Assembly: GCA_009746045.1 (NCBI GenBank)
Contig: RPFO01000253.1
Span: forward strand, 1,296,069-1,330,428
DNA length: 34,360 bases
Reading direction: 5' to 3'
Source of the DNA: Mesostigma viride
Taxonomy: Eukaryota; Streptophyta; Mesostigmatophyceae; Mesostigmatales; Mesostigmataceae
The stretch's first letter is position 1; each line of letters starts with the position of its first letter. The translations under genes were made by a program, and so were the position numbers. A model generated the notes under the pieces. That model saw nothing but the letters and a program-made list of their open reading frames with translations. It was not told the DNA's origin and ran no database searches. Shown here in pieces: positions 1 to 10,040 of this stretch.

Positions 1-1
1 C

Positions 2-3000
2 AACAACAACAACAACAACAACCAGCCTGGCAACCCTGGGGGGTCCATAAGGTGCCTGAGGTGCTTCCAACGAGGGCACGCACGGCACAACTGCCCCAAC
101 AACGACTCCCTGGCCAACGGGGTGGATCTCTGCCCGGGCTGCTGGCACGCACGTCATCCCCTGGGGCCTCCAGGCAGCCGTTGCAACAGGCCTCGCTACC
201 CAAATCAATGTGAGTTCACTCACCTTATGTACTCTGAGGATGATGATCTCATTACCATTGGGGATGGCAACCAGGGCATAATTGATTTTGAGGCAGCAAC
301 CTTACTGTCCTCCCAACACCCTGTTCTGGAACCTTACATAAAAGCACTAACCCCTACTGTTGACAACTCCATAGATATCAAGGAGCTTGCTCATCAGCTG
401 CACCTAGCCATGGGTCATGAAACAGTGGCTGAGGAACTGGCCAGACGGCTGGGGGGTAGTAGCATGGGAAAACAACTCAGGAATGCAGTAAAACTGGCTA
501 GACAACACTGTCAAGAATGTCAGTTCAATAGCCCCAAACCTCAAAAATGGCATACTGCAACTCCTTCCACCAATAGGGGCATGATAGTGGGGGATGTGAT
601 GCACATCAACAAAGATGTCCAACCCTACCTGATCCTAAAAGACTCATGGTCCAGGTTCACAGTAATGGAACCCCTACCTGGCATGTCTGCAGGGCAGCTA
701 CGTGTTGCACTCATGATTGCTTTACCCAGATTCTACCCAGTTGACAGAATTTTGCTTGATCAACAATTTTCTTGTCTGACTGACCTGGAAGGGTGTGAAG
801 CAATAGAGATTGCTGGGCTGGAAGATCATGAGGGTCAGGGGGTCATTGAAAGAACCATCAGATCTGTCAAAACCCTACTAGCCAAAAATCCTTCCAAGGA
901 TGCTACTTCAGGGGTCTATTGTGACAGGGCACTCTGGTGTCATGAAATGTGCACAACCCTAAACATGAGACCTGTCTTGCATGCCACGTGGGGTGAAGTA
1001 ATCCCAGCAGGCCTGCAGGCAGGTGTATATCCCCCAGAGGTGATAGCACTGTACAACACTGCACGTGCACAAACCTCAGCAAAACTGGCAGAAAAAGATA
1101 AAACCCATTCCAGGCCAGTATTCCAAAAAGGTGATCAAGTTCTCTATTACAAGGAAAACAGCTTTGGTAAGGTTGGAACTTGGCTAGGTCCAGTTACCAT
1201 CCGTGGATTTACCAAAAACAGCAAGACCGTGGAGGTCAAGCACAATATCAATGGGAAGCGTCACAGGGTGAGCTGTCATAGAATTAAGAAGTATTATTCT
1301 CCCATGGCAGACGTGCCTGGGGAAGAGTCTTTAAGCATGGACTCACTACTTCTATCTGGCAACTCCAGCATGCCCAGCAGTAGCTCTGAGCCACCAATTA
1401 CTGCTGTTGACAGCACCACAGCACCCTCTGTGAACCCTTCCACCCTCAGTGAAGCCAGGCCCACTTCACAACCTGGGGATTGCTTAACCAGGCACGAGGT
1501 AGCTGGGTTGGAAGCATTAGCTCAGCCCCAAGGCACCAAATTGTCTGCCAACCCTCCCGCTCTGAGGTCAAGATTGGCAGTCGCCTTGCAAGCATTACAC
1601 AGGTCACATAAGCAACAAGCTGCTGTGGCCGCAGGGTTGGCAAAAGTCTCAGCTGTGTGCACTAGTCAGGACCCCTGGACCCTGGCAATAGACACTCAGG
1701 CACAGGTCAGTGTGATCAGTGCACAAGCCATCCCTGGTCTTGAGATTGCACCTTCATTTTGGGCACGGGTGCAGGATTTCTCAGGCCAAAGCTCACTGGA
1801 TGTAGTGGGACAAGTGATGCTCCCTATACTTGGTATTCAGACACCCTTCCAGGTGGTGGAGGGGTACTCTGGTAACACCTTGTTGGGGGAACCTTTTGTA
1901 TCCTATCCTGGGGTGCTTATCTCAGCTAATGAGCTCAGTGTCACAGGGGTGGGTGCAGTTCCTCTGGACCACTTTAAAATCCCTCTCTCCAGTATTGTCC
2001 CTGGTATGGATGCTGTCATCAAGGCAGTCAACACTCAGTATGCACCAGGGGAGATCCCTGATCTGGACAAGTTAGTGCACAGCCAGTTCCTCCATCCCTC
2101 AGCCTTTGGGCTGGGTAAGTGGGACATAGCCATGCACTCACCCCACCAAATCTCCCACGTCATACAAGAATGCAAAACACAAAAAGGGTTTACCAAGTGG
2201 CTGATGGCCATTGTCCACCAAGCCAGGCAGGAATGGGTCCTGCCCAACCCCAAAAACCCTCAATACAAACCGCCTGTCACCCCTTCATGGGACGTGCCAG
2301 AGGGAGCCAAAAAGCTCAGATTAAAATTTGTTCTCAAACAAAAACCACAAAAAGTGGGCTCCCCAATCTTCCATGCCAGACCATGTGTCACAGAATTAAA
2401 GGGGACCTCCACACTGCCAAAAGGGGAAACATACACACCTGGGCTGCAACAAACCTCACTCAGGATCATGCTCTCCCTCTTCCTCCACAACCTCAATGCA
2501 GGCCAAGACTATGTCTGCAAAGCCACTGATATTAAAAGGGCCTTCCTCAGGGGGGACCCAGAAAAGGCTGAATCTGTGTGGAAAGGGAAGGTGTACGTGG
2601 TAGACACCCCAGCTGTGTGGAAACCTTATATTGATGAGCCCCACCTTATCATCAACATTGGGGTGGAAGGGCTTGTCAGTGCCCCAAAAATTTTCAGAGA
2701 CTCAGCAGAGGAAGTATTCAAAAAGCTCAAGGCCACGTATGATGACCTGGACCCATGCTTTTTTGTTGTACCCACCCCCTCTGGACTGCTGTTCTTTGTG
2801 TGGCATGGAGATGACCAACTCATTTGTGGGCCTAGAGCTGAGGTGGAAACCTTTATTCAGCAGGTCCAGGAATCATATGAGATTGGCAAACAGGTGGAAT
2901 TGAGCACAACCCCCATCCAGTTCTGTGGCATCATGTTGCAGCTGCATAGGCAGCCAGATCAGTGGGTCTGCTCTCTCTCCCCTCCTGCAGAATATATCCA

Positions 3001-3736
3001 AGATTGTCTAGATCTGCTGCAGGACAACTACCTCCCCTTACATATGTGTGCCACTGTTCAGGGCAAACTGGGGTGGTGGTCAGCCATCTGTGGGGCTCCC
3101 TTAGCTGTCATCAGCAGGGTCACCCATGATGTTCTAGTCAAGATCAAATGCAGTCACATCAGGAAGTTGGTCAATGACTGTCCCCCCCTCATCCTCCATG
3201 GCCTGAATCTGATGGAAGACATCCACATCCAATGTGTCATGGACAGCTCCATGGAGAGCAGAACAATCAATCAGATGGGGGCACGGGAATCAGGGCTGTT
3301 TTTTCTCACCAACAGGTCAGATTACATGTCCCTCACTTCCTGGTACAGCAGGCTACACCGCAGAAAACCTGGCAGCAGCAACTCAGCTGAATGTCGTGCT
3401 GTGGTGTCTGCTGCATTGCATGCTCGTTCCCTGCAGCACATGCTCACCTGGCTACAAACCCAGGCAGGCAGCACATGCAATGTCATCTCACATCTCTATA
3501 CTGACAGCCAATCTGTGATCAGTTTTCTAACCAAGAAATCTGTCTCTGCTGCTGTCCACACTGACTTGGATTGGGTGATCCTCAAACAGGAGGCCACCTA
3601 TTTTTCCAGCTGGACTCATGTGGATGATGAGGACAACCCAGCAGACGCTCTCACGAAGCTGCGGGATGCTGCTGGCCAACAGTACCAGCTCCTCTTTCAG
3701 AACATGAACCCCTATGATATCAGAGTCAGTGTTTGA
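2..3736 (+). CDS. Copia-type gag-pol polyprotein, element 1 (5' cut by window edge)
   Basis: Self-replication polyprotein of an LTR retrotransposon. The frame is open from base 2 to the TGA at 3734-3736, 1244 residues without a stop. Seen in order (residue 1 at base 2): an Asn run encoded by AAC repeats; a CX2CX4HX4C zinc knuckle (18-31); a second knuckle-like CX2CX4HX8C (44-61); an integrase HHCC-like region (His codon 392, CxxC at 509-520); integrase acidic residues D198, D253, E283; an SH3-like integrase C-terminus (about 370-420); a retropepsin-like domain with D564-T-Q and LLGEPF near 627; RT with D843 in an IKRAFL block and a WHGDD box (DD at 937-938); RNase H with D1081 and D1168 and a terminal NPADALTKL block. 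Protease lies between integrase and RT, unlike canonical copia. No stop separates gag from pol, unlike the two relatives in this window. An AATAAA overlaps the stop codon. The intact frame suggests a young copy. Confidence 0.93.
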   Translation, partial: NNNNNNNQPGNPGGSIRCLRCFQRGHARHNCPNNDSLANGVDLCPGCWHARHPLGPPGSRCNRPRYPNQCEFTHLMYSEDDDLITIGDGNQGIIDFEAATLLSSQHPVLEPYIKALTPTVDNSIDIKELAHQLHLAMGHETVAEELARRLGGSSMGKQLRNAVKLARQHCQECQFNSPKPQKWHTATPSTNRGMIVGDVMHINKDVQPYLILKDSWSRFTVMEPLPGMSAGQLRVALMIALPRFYPVDRILLDQQFSCLTDLEGCEAIEIAGLEDHEGQGVIERTIRSVKTLLAKNPSKDATSGVYCDRALWCHEMCTTLNMRPVLHATWGEVIPAGLQAGVYPPEVIALYNTARAQTSAKLAEKDKTHSRPVFQKGDQVLYYKENSFGKVGTWLGPVTIRGFTKNSKTVEVKHNINGKRHRVSCHRIKKYYSPMADVPGEESLSMDSLLLSGNSSMPSSSSEPPITAVDSTTAPSVNPSTLSEARPTSQPGDCLTRHEVAGLEALAQPQGTKLSANPPALRSRLAVALQALHRSHKQQAAVAAGLAKVSAVCTSQDPWTLAIDTQAQVSVISAQAIPGLEIAPSFWARVQDFSGQSSLDVVGQVMLPILGIQTPFQVVEGYSGNTLLGEPFVSYPGVLISANELSVTGVGAVPLDHFKIPLSSIVPGMDAVIKAVNTQYAPGEIPDLDKLVHSQFLHPSAFGLGKWDIAMHSPHQISHVIQECKTQKGFTKWLMAIVHQARQEWVLPNPKNPQYKPPVTPSWDVPEGAKKLRLKFVLKQKPQKVGSPIFHARPCVTELKGTSTLPKGETYTPGLQQTSLRIMLSLFLHNLNAGQDYVCKATDIKRAFLRGDPEKAESVWKGKVYVVDTPAVWKPYIDEPHLIINIGVEGLVSAPKIFRDSAEEVFKKLKATYDDLDPCFFVVPTPSGLLFFVWHGDDQLICGPRAEVETFIQQVQESYEIGKQVELSTTPIQFCGIMLQLHRQPDQWVCSLSPPAEYIQDCLDLLQDNYLPLHMCATVQGKLGWWSAICGAPLAVISRVTHDVLVKIKCSHIRKLVNDCPPLILHGLNLMEDIHIQCVMDSSMESRTINQMGARESGLFFLTNRSDYMSLTSWYSRLHRRKPGSSNSAECRAVVSAALHARSLQHMLTWLQTQAGSTCNVISHLYTDSQSVISFLTKKSVSAAVHTDLDWVILKQEATYFSSWTHVDDEDNPADALTKLRDAAGQQYQLLFQNMNPYDIRVSV

Positions 3737-3841
3737 ATAAATGACTGGCCATAGCACAGTACACAACCACCACACCCCCTTACCACAGCGATAGCTGCTG
3801 GGCGCCATAAAATTCAACACATTCGTTGTGGGGTGTGAGTG

Positions 3842-4017
3842 CTGGCTAGGTCAGATTTGTATCCATTTGCAGCTTGAGGACACAAGCTTTGTATCCATTT
3901 ACTTAATGTGTGCTTCAGTACCTGGCCAAACCAGCCAGCTGTGTACACCTTATTTAATGTGCAATATAACACCTGGCCAGAACAGCCAGCTGTAACCAAC
4001 CTGGCTCAACCAGCCAT
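3842..4017 (+). repeat. Degenerate tandem repeats in the 3' flank of element 1
   Basis: Two units of about 50 bp starting near 3904 and 3955, plus a partial third near 3998, share a TAATGTG start and a CCTGGCC...CAGCCAGCTGT core. Just upstream, the phrase TTTGTATCCATTT occurs twice (about 3855 and 3891). They lie between the pol stop and the possible 3' LTR. No ORF is credible here. Confidence 0.6.
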
Positions 4018-4060
4018 GTCTCTTTTGTACCCCTAATCAACTTAAAAACAATAACAATAA

Positions 4061-4456
4061 TGTTGGGGGTGCAGACCTGCATTAAGAAATAAATAATAAA
4101 ACAATACTGGAGTTAGTCTCCATGCTTTGCTGTAGACTAAGTCTCAAAGGCATTGTGAATACAACGTATGAATAAGCCTTGTAAACCCACGTTGGTATGT
4201 GAATATAAATACCACGTGGGCTATGCAGATAGGGATGCTAGTCGAGTCGCATACGTTTCCCTAGATAGGTACTTTGGGTACTGAGGTACGTGACAGATGT
4301 CAGTACCCAGTATACGTAGTGTCCTGTCATTGGACGGTACTAGAGTATCCTAGATAGGGACCGTACTGCAGCGTGCATTGATTTGTGATCGCACGATGCA
4401 GTGACTAGGCAGCTACCTGTCATCGTGCGGCCTCGGGCCAACGGTCTGCACCCAAC
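4061..4456. repeat. 396-bp segment bounded by imperfect inverted ends; possible 3' LTR of element 1
   Basis: The segment starts TGTTGGGGGTGCAGACC (4061-4077) and ends GGTCTGCACCCAAC (4443-4456), an inverted pair differing by two bases in the G run. A start in TGTTGGGG is typical of LTRs, and the position 325 bp after the pol stop fits a 3' LTR. It could instead be a MITE-like insertion. No target duplication was found, and the 5' LTR would lie outside the window. Inside are several short palindromic phrases around GGTAC/GTACC and a twice-used CCTAGATAGG. Confidence 0.35.
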
Positions 4457-4583
4457 GGTCACTGGCGGCGCAGCCGGTGAGAGGAACGTTGATAAAGGGT
4501 AAACCTATTTTCTAATGAACCAAGCAATTCATTGCTCCAAGCTTTCAGTGTTCTCAAGCAATATATCCCACCGCATTCTAACT

Positions 4584-5082
4584 GTTATTATTATGGGGAC
4601 TTAAATTAATAATTTGTAGGTGGTGAATCATTGCCAACTTAAGCGTCAGGAGCCAGGAAAATTATTTATTACGTCCATATGGTGTGGCTTTCCATGGCTT
4701 CCTCAAGGTAGCGTGAACATTGGTAATTATGGTAGGTGAGTGGTGGCGGCGGCCCTGGTATGCGCATGGGCCGACAATGGGTCGATAACGACAGCTGGTA
4801 TGTTGGAACATGGTGCATGCGCATGCATGACTCGGTACGGCATGGTATGACATGCACATGACACAATACTATAATCTGGTGAAGATAGTGACCAATGGTC
4901 CTAGTGCCATTCTACAACTTGGCACATAGTCATAGTGTCCGTTCACGTAGGACAAATCCCACTTAGGTACTACTATCCGAGCATATCTATTTGTTAATTA
5001 GGGCTCGAATACAGTTGCCCGTATTATAGATTTCTGCACGGTCAGCATAATGGGCATATTCAAGACAGGATTCTTGACACCC
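4584..5082. repeat. 499-bp direct repeat, copy 1
   Basis: From GTTATTATTATGGGGAC to TTCTTGACACCC this segment matches 6745-7243 at a constant offset of 2161; no difference was seen by eye. It has no coding potential beyond short shadow ORFs that recur identically in copy 2. With the preceding T the copy reads TG...CA (4583-5079), as an LTR would, but the second copy has GG there. No primer-binding site starting in TGG follows it. Confidence 0.9.
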
Positions 5083-6744
5083 TCCTTGCACATGATGCTG
5101 TCTATAAATACAAATGCTAGATCCTGGGCGAGGGTAGTCGGGTACCTAAGTGGATTCCCTCCTTACACGACACCCTGGTCTTGATATAAAACAGCAAGAA
5201 AAATGAGGGCAAGGTTGTGTAGCCCCATATTGTCACATGGAGTGCGCCACACGAGGGTGGAGCCAAACTGGAAACAGGCTCTTAAACTGGAAAGACTGGT
5301 TGCTCAGTGTTGAGGCTGGATGCAGACTGTAGCCGGTACTGGTTGATGCCAGGGTTGCAGCTCGAAACGTTGGGAACTGGTAGCGGCTGGTAAACCGGTG
5401 ACGTCAGCTGTTGTGTGTGCACACACGATCTATGCTGTGTGTGGGTACAGTTTCTTGTGTGGTGCTGGTAGTGCTACTTTGACTTGTTTGCCAACAGGTT
5501 TTGATGCAACTTACTGCAACTACTACAAGGTGAACTGTGACGTGAGGATGTAGAGCTGGTTGCTGGACTGCTACTTGCTAGCTAGACAAGTGCGTGCAGC
5601 TGACTGCAGCTACTATCTACTCTACGCCTGTGGTGGAGAGTCATGCATGTGCTGCTGGGTGCTACTACTTCTCCTTGCTGGCTAGGCAAGTGTGGGTAGC
5701 TGCCTGCATGGACTATGCAGTGTACTCTGTTCCTGCTGGTGTTGCCTGCTGTGCTTGTTGATGCCAGTGTGATGGTGCTGATGGGACTGTGCTGTTACTG
5801 CTGCTTACATTATGGGGCAACTGGTTGCTAGTGGGTGTCTAGTGCTGGCACGTGATAATGCAACTAGCTGTTACTGCTGCTAGTGGTGCCTGCAACTAGT
5901 TAAATGTGTCTGAATTATAAAACTGCAACTAGTGCTGAAAACAACGTGGGGGTTAGTGAGCACCCTCCTTAGTGTGGTGTGCAGCTGTGTCAGCAGGCTG
6001 GCCTTGAGAGCAGGACCCAGGGAATGTTCCCCTTTTTCTTGGAAACTTGGAGCATGGCAGGCTCTGGGCTCTTGAAGTGATGACCGTTTAAAAAGAATTC
6101 CGGTTTAAAAGAATGCGCCCAAAAGAATGTTGATGCCACGCGAAATGGTGCCGGTACAAAAGAAAGACCGGTTCTCATGAAAAATTCTTGAGGTAAACAG
6201 CTCCGCCGATTTCTCGTCGATGCTCACAGCTCGCGCGGCTCAGTGGGAGCCCGTCAGTGACCCCGCGCCGATTGAACGCACTGCACTCGGCCAAAAAATG
6301 TGCTGCCAGGTAAAAAATCACTGGCGCTGCCTGGAACCAGAGCCGGCACCTTTTGAGTGCCAGGCTTCAGTGCCGACGTCCCCATCACCGAAATGTTGGC
6401 GTTTGATCAGTTTCGGGCATATATAAGTATAAAAGCGTAGATCTGGCCTGCGCACCGGAGCTTGGGAAATTCTTGACGGATTTTAGCGACGGTAGGTGTC
6501 ACCCCGAATATTTGGTGTTACCACACATTGAAGTAAGTCGATTGAAAGCCTTGAATTTCACGGTAGCATCTGCGCCATAATCATGGTCGTATCAAGTACA
6601 AGAATTCGACCAAGCTGCTCCGTATATGAAAATATAAACTATGATCAAGGCGCTCAATAAAATGTGAGCTGCCGCTTAGAGGTTGGTTAATTCCGTTGAA
6701 AGATCTTGCCCCGGACCTCCGATGCCATGTTAAAAGGGCATGGG
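5083..6744. other. Non-coding interval between the 499-bp repeats
   Basis: 1.66 kb with no ORF, domain or RNA gene that can be supported. A diverged tandem repeat of about 100-bp period is visible near 5573-5745 (CTTGCTAGCTAGACAAGTG against CCTTGCTGGCTAGGCAAGTG). At 6085-6170 an AAAAGAA phrase recurs four times. A TATA-like ATATATAAGTATAAAAG lies near 6418-6434. If the flanking repeats are LTRs, this is the internal region of a non-autonomous element. Confidence 0.5.
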
Positions 6745-7243
6745 GTTATTATTATGGGGACTTAAATTAATAATTTGTAGGTGGTGAATCATTGCCAACT
6801 TAAGCGTCAGGAGCCAGGAAAATTATTTATTACGTCCATATGGTGTGGCTTTCCATGGCTTCCTCAAGGTAGCGTGAACATTGGTAATTATGGTAGGTGA
6901 GTGGTGGCGGCGGCCCTGGTATGCGCATGGGCCGACAATGGGTCGATAACGACAGCTGGTATGTTGGAACATGGTGCATGCGCATGCATGACTCGGTACG
7001 GCATGGTATGACATGCACATGACACAATACTATAATCTGGTGAAGATAGTGACCAATGGTCCTAGTGCCATTCTACAACTTGGCACATAGTCATAGTGTC
7101 CGTTCACGTAGGACAAATCCCACTTAGGTACTACTATCCGAGCATATCTATTTGTTAATTAGGGCTCGAATACAGTTGCCCGTATTATAGATTTCTGCAC
7201 GGTCAGCATAATGGGCATATTCAAGACAGGATTCTTGACACCC
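6745..7243. repeat. 499-bp direct repeat, copy 2
   Basis: Partner of 4584-5082. It is preceded by a moderately purine-rich stretch ending AAAAGGGCATGGG. Its right end is joined directly to GC-rich coding sequence at 7244, so it appears to have truncated the ORF that follows. Confidence 0.9.
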
Positions 7244-8613
7244 ACTCAGCCGGCAACGCCTCGCGCGATGCCGGGGCCCGCCGCGAGAACTCGGGAGACC
7301 GGCGACCCCCGGGTCAGGACAGGAGGTCCGGCAGCGCACGGGACGCGTCCCGCTCCAGGGAGCCTTCCCGTGGCGTGGGTGTTCGCCCGGAGACGCGTGA
7401 GGAGGAAAGGTCCTTTCGGCGGACATGGGACAGGGCGACGGGACATCAAGGGTCGCGGTCGCCAAGGTCGGCCCCGGAGGCCGCACCTTCGGCTGATCGG
7501 AGCAAGACAGTTGGATTGGCAGGAGCCGGTCCCTCATCGACGCAGTCGCCAAGGTCGGCTCCGGAGGCCGCGCCCTCGGCAGATCGTGGCAAGGCTGTTG
7601 CGGACACTTCTACTGCACGGGCCCACCGGTCGACCCCGGAGGTCGCACCGTCAACAGCCAGCGGAAAGGCTGCCTCCGGCCCTTCGTTCGTGCAGTCAAC
7701 ACGGACGGATACTGACGTCGCTCACCCAGCGGGTCGCGGCCAGATGCCGGAAGTCCAGGCGCTTGCGCTAGCGATTCCGGGCCCGCCGCCCCTCCCCCAT
7801 GATGTGCCATGGTCATTGGGGGCCTATCTCCGACCGATACCCGGCCGCACAGTTGCCCACGGGGGCAGATGTCCTCGTATGGAAATATTGGGGGTGGATT
7901 GGAGTGCGGACGCGCCGGTCCAACCCCGATCACCACAGGAGTATGCGGACTATGACCTGGTGTTCTCGGCGGGACCGTGGTGCTACAAGGACCGGGGCGC
8001 CTATCTGGAGCTGCTGCGCGTACGTCTGTACCCGAGGATTCCCCTCCGACGTCCACGACCATTCGTCCCTGGGGAAAATCTCCCCTTCACGGTTGGGAGG
8101 GTGACGCGCTATGCGCCCGAGGGGGACAACTGGACCTACCGGGTGGCGGGCGAAACCCGTTTGGTGGGGCCTCCGAAGCTGGCCCCGGACGCGCCAGCGT
8201 TCCTGCACGCGACGGCTCCTGACTTCCTGGACATGAGCGTGGACGAGAACACTTGGATTGATTGGAGCCTAGCGTCTGAGGTGATGATGGGTATGGGAGA
8301 GGCTTACATTCGGGACCACCGTTGCGGGGTGGTGGACAAGGGTGCGAAGACCCTCCTCTTCACGATTCCGGAGTACCTGGCGGCCTTCTTGGCCATGTGG
8401 CCTCTCGGCTCGTGGACCCGCCTCTCTCTTTTGGGGCGGCGCGATGCAGGCAGACCGGAGCAGTGGGCGTTCGAGGAGGAGCTCTTGGCGTACCCTGGGA
8501 CCCGTGGTCCACAGGCCACAGAGATTGGAGAGCGGGCATACCAGCGGGCCTGCCAACAACGAAATGAGAAGGCCCCGGATCCCGCGAATCGCCGGCGAAA
8601 CCACGGCCGCTGA
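7244..8613 (+). CDS. Unrecognised GC-rich ORF upstream of an LTR, 5' truncated
   Basis: The frame is open from inside the upstream repeat to TGA 8611-8613, about 456 codons past the junction; the first in-frame ATG is only at 7744. I do not recognise the product. The N-terminal third is Arg/Ser/Pro/Ala-rich and carries three imperfect tandem repeats built on SPRSAPEAAPSADR (nucleotides 7459, 7546 and about 7621; spacing 29 then 25 residues). The C-terminal two thirds look globular, rich in Trp, Pro and Asp, with no RT, integrase, protease or zinc-knuckle motif. It ends about 270 bp before a purine tract and an LTR, so it is probably the last ORF of an LTR element: an accessory, envelope-position or captured gene. 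GC content is far above that of the flanks. The 5' part was lost at the repeat junction. Confidence 0.5.
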
Positions 8614-8878
8614 CCAAGAAGGTCGGAAGTGTGGTTGGAAGAATTCCACTATTTGACTACGTCAAAACTTGTCCTTGTGTGGCAAGTTCTGGGGGAATTG
8701 GTTTTACTAGTCTGATGGGTGAACATGGGCTGGGACATAGTACCCCTATGGTCAACCTGAATTTTTGCCCTGCGAGGCAAGTAGAGTAACCATGTGTGGT
8801 TAGTAACATGTTTGTTGTGTGCTTTCTCCCTTTAGTTGCTGGGCCTTATCTACATGACGGTAGGGACTACCGTCCCCC

Positions 8879-8893
8879 GGGGAGGGGGAGGAG
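8879..8893 (+). promoter_or_regulatory. Polypurine tract preceding an LTR
   Basis: A 15-base G/A-only run, GGGGAGGGGGAGGAG, lies immediately before the TG that opens the LTR at 8894. This is where plus-strand DNA priming occurs in LTR elements. Confidence 0.65.
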
Positions 8894-9392
8894 TGTTGCG
8901 AACCCGACCCTTTGGAACGGGCGCAACAATGGAATAAATTATGTATTTTGGCTTGTTGTCATAGTCCGTAGGACTTTGGGATTCATTTCGGGACTTAATT
9001 TGGGAATTGTCCCTTGGTCAGGATTTTTGTATGGAACTATGATAGTTTGTGTGATTCGGACCGGTTATTTTGGGCCTAGGTTGATGTTCGAGATCTTCTA
9101 GAGCTAGTAGGCCGGTGCATTCGCGCCGCGCTGCGTACTTTACAGCTGGTTGAGATATTGTACTCATGCGTGGATTCTGTAGCCAGCTGGCGGGGGTCGA
9201 TGTCGACCCGAGGATCTTGTGTGGACTGCATGCTTTGGAATTCGCTGGAAGGTCGGCGCCATGTCGGCGCCCCTTGCCAGCTTGGTGGCAGACCTAGGTG
9301 AAATTGGTCCGAGGACGAGAGTCTCGTCCTCTTGGTTCGGAATAAAGTGTGTGTTATCACCTGTCTGAACCTGGGGCATAATTCCAACTGCA
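8894..9392 (+). repeat. LTR (499 bp), only one copy in the window
   Basis: It starts TGTTGCG just after a polypurine tract and ends ACTGCA just before a primer-binding-like TGGTGGCTC. Three strong hairpins are visible. The first is at the left end (TGTTGCG at 8894-8900 with CGCAACA at 8922-8928, plus an inner CCCG/CGGG pair). Others are a GTCGGCGCC/ATGTCGGCGCC region near 9260, and 9312-9332, a GAGGACGAGA/TCTCGTCCTC stem with a one-base loop. An AATAAA follows at 9342-9347. The last arrangement suggests the 3' end of the transcript. Its sequence does not resemble the flanks of the copia-type genes, so it belongs to a different element, probably the one carrying the 7244-8613 ORF. Confidence 0.6.
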
Positions 9393-9394
9393 TT

Positions 9395-9412
9395 TGGTGG
9401 CTCTATCCTGAA
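9395..9412 (+). other. Primer-binding-site-like sequence after the LTR
   Basis: TGGTGGCTCTATCCTG begins two bases after the LTR. TGG is the complement of a tRNA 3' CCA. Having a polypurine tract before and this site after the same LTR is what a tandem or LTR-sharing pair of elements would leave. The matching tRNA is not identified. Confidence 0.35.
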
Positions 9413-9549
9413 TGTGGGTTGTGTAGATTAATGCAATATTAATCACCGTGAGCCGTAGCAGTGTAAATGCCGCAACTGCTCCGTTAATACCACTCCCGGA
9501 GAGTGGTGAGCGGTTGACCCAGATTTCCATATTAACCACCCTAACATAG
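9413..9549. other. Non-coding junction between LTR and element 2
   Basis: No ORF. It contains a short inverted pair, CCACTC and GAGTGG, around 9490-9507. Either this is the leader of an element starting at the LTR, or it is the breakpoint where element 2 was joined. Confidence 0.3.
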
Positions 9550-10040
9550 GATCTTTCGCACGACCCGGATGGGTTCGTTACAGTAATCCTCAGCATAAGG
9601 AAGCCAGATCCTGCCTGCAAAGCTATCCAGTCCCATGGCAGCAATGCCACCTCCGCTGTGCAGGGCCAAGGTGATGTCCCCGGGTACCCAGCCCGTGATG
9701 GGGCAAGGCCCAACAAGCGTAAGCGCTTCAGGCGCCAGAGGCAGGGGGCTCAGGGTGGCAAGGGTGCAGGTTCCCAAGGAGGGGTTGGGAGCCAGCAAGC
9801 TGGCATGGTCAGCAGGGTAAGGGTGGCCAAGGGCAAGGCAAGGGCCAAGCTCAAGGCAACCAGGGCAAGCAGGGTGGGCAGTCTCAGGGAGGCCAGGGGA
9901 AGCCTGGCAAGGGTGGGGCTGGGTCTGGGAAGAAGGGTGGAGCATGCTTTGTGTGTGGCAAGGAAGGTCACTGGCGTCGTGAGTGTCCTGACAGGAAGGC
10001 CAAGCCTGCTGGGGCAGGGGGCCAGTCTGGGCAGCAGTGA
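9550..10040 (+). pseudogene. Gag C-terminal part of copia-type element 2, frameshifted
   Basis: The RNA-binding end of Gag. Coding similarity appears in one frame from about 9550 (after a TAG at 9547) to about 9808. The Gly/Gln/Lys-rich low-complexity region then continues one frame over, so a single-base indel sits near 9805-9815. The second frame carries a clear CX2CX4HX4C zinc knuckle (first Cys codon 9945-9947) and ends at TGA 10038-10040. Pol continues in the same frame directly after this TGA. The N-terminal half of Gag is not recognisable upstream, so the copy is 5' truncated as well. Confidence 0.75.

Noticed and set aside
4662-4866. Two overlapping 65-codon minus-strand ORFs, also at 6823-7027
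   Set aside because: Identical only because the 499-bp repeat is identical; out of frame with each other and without features.
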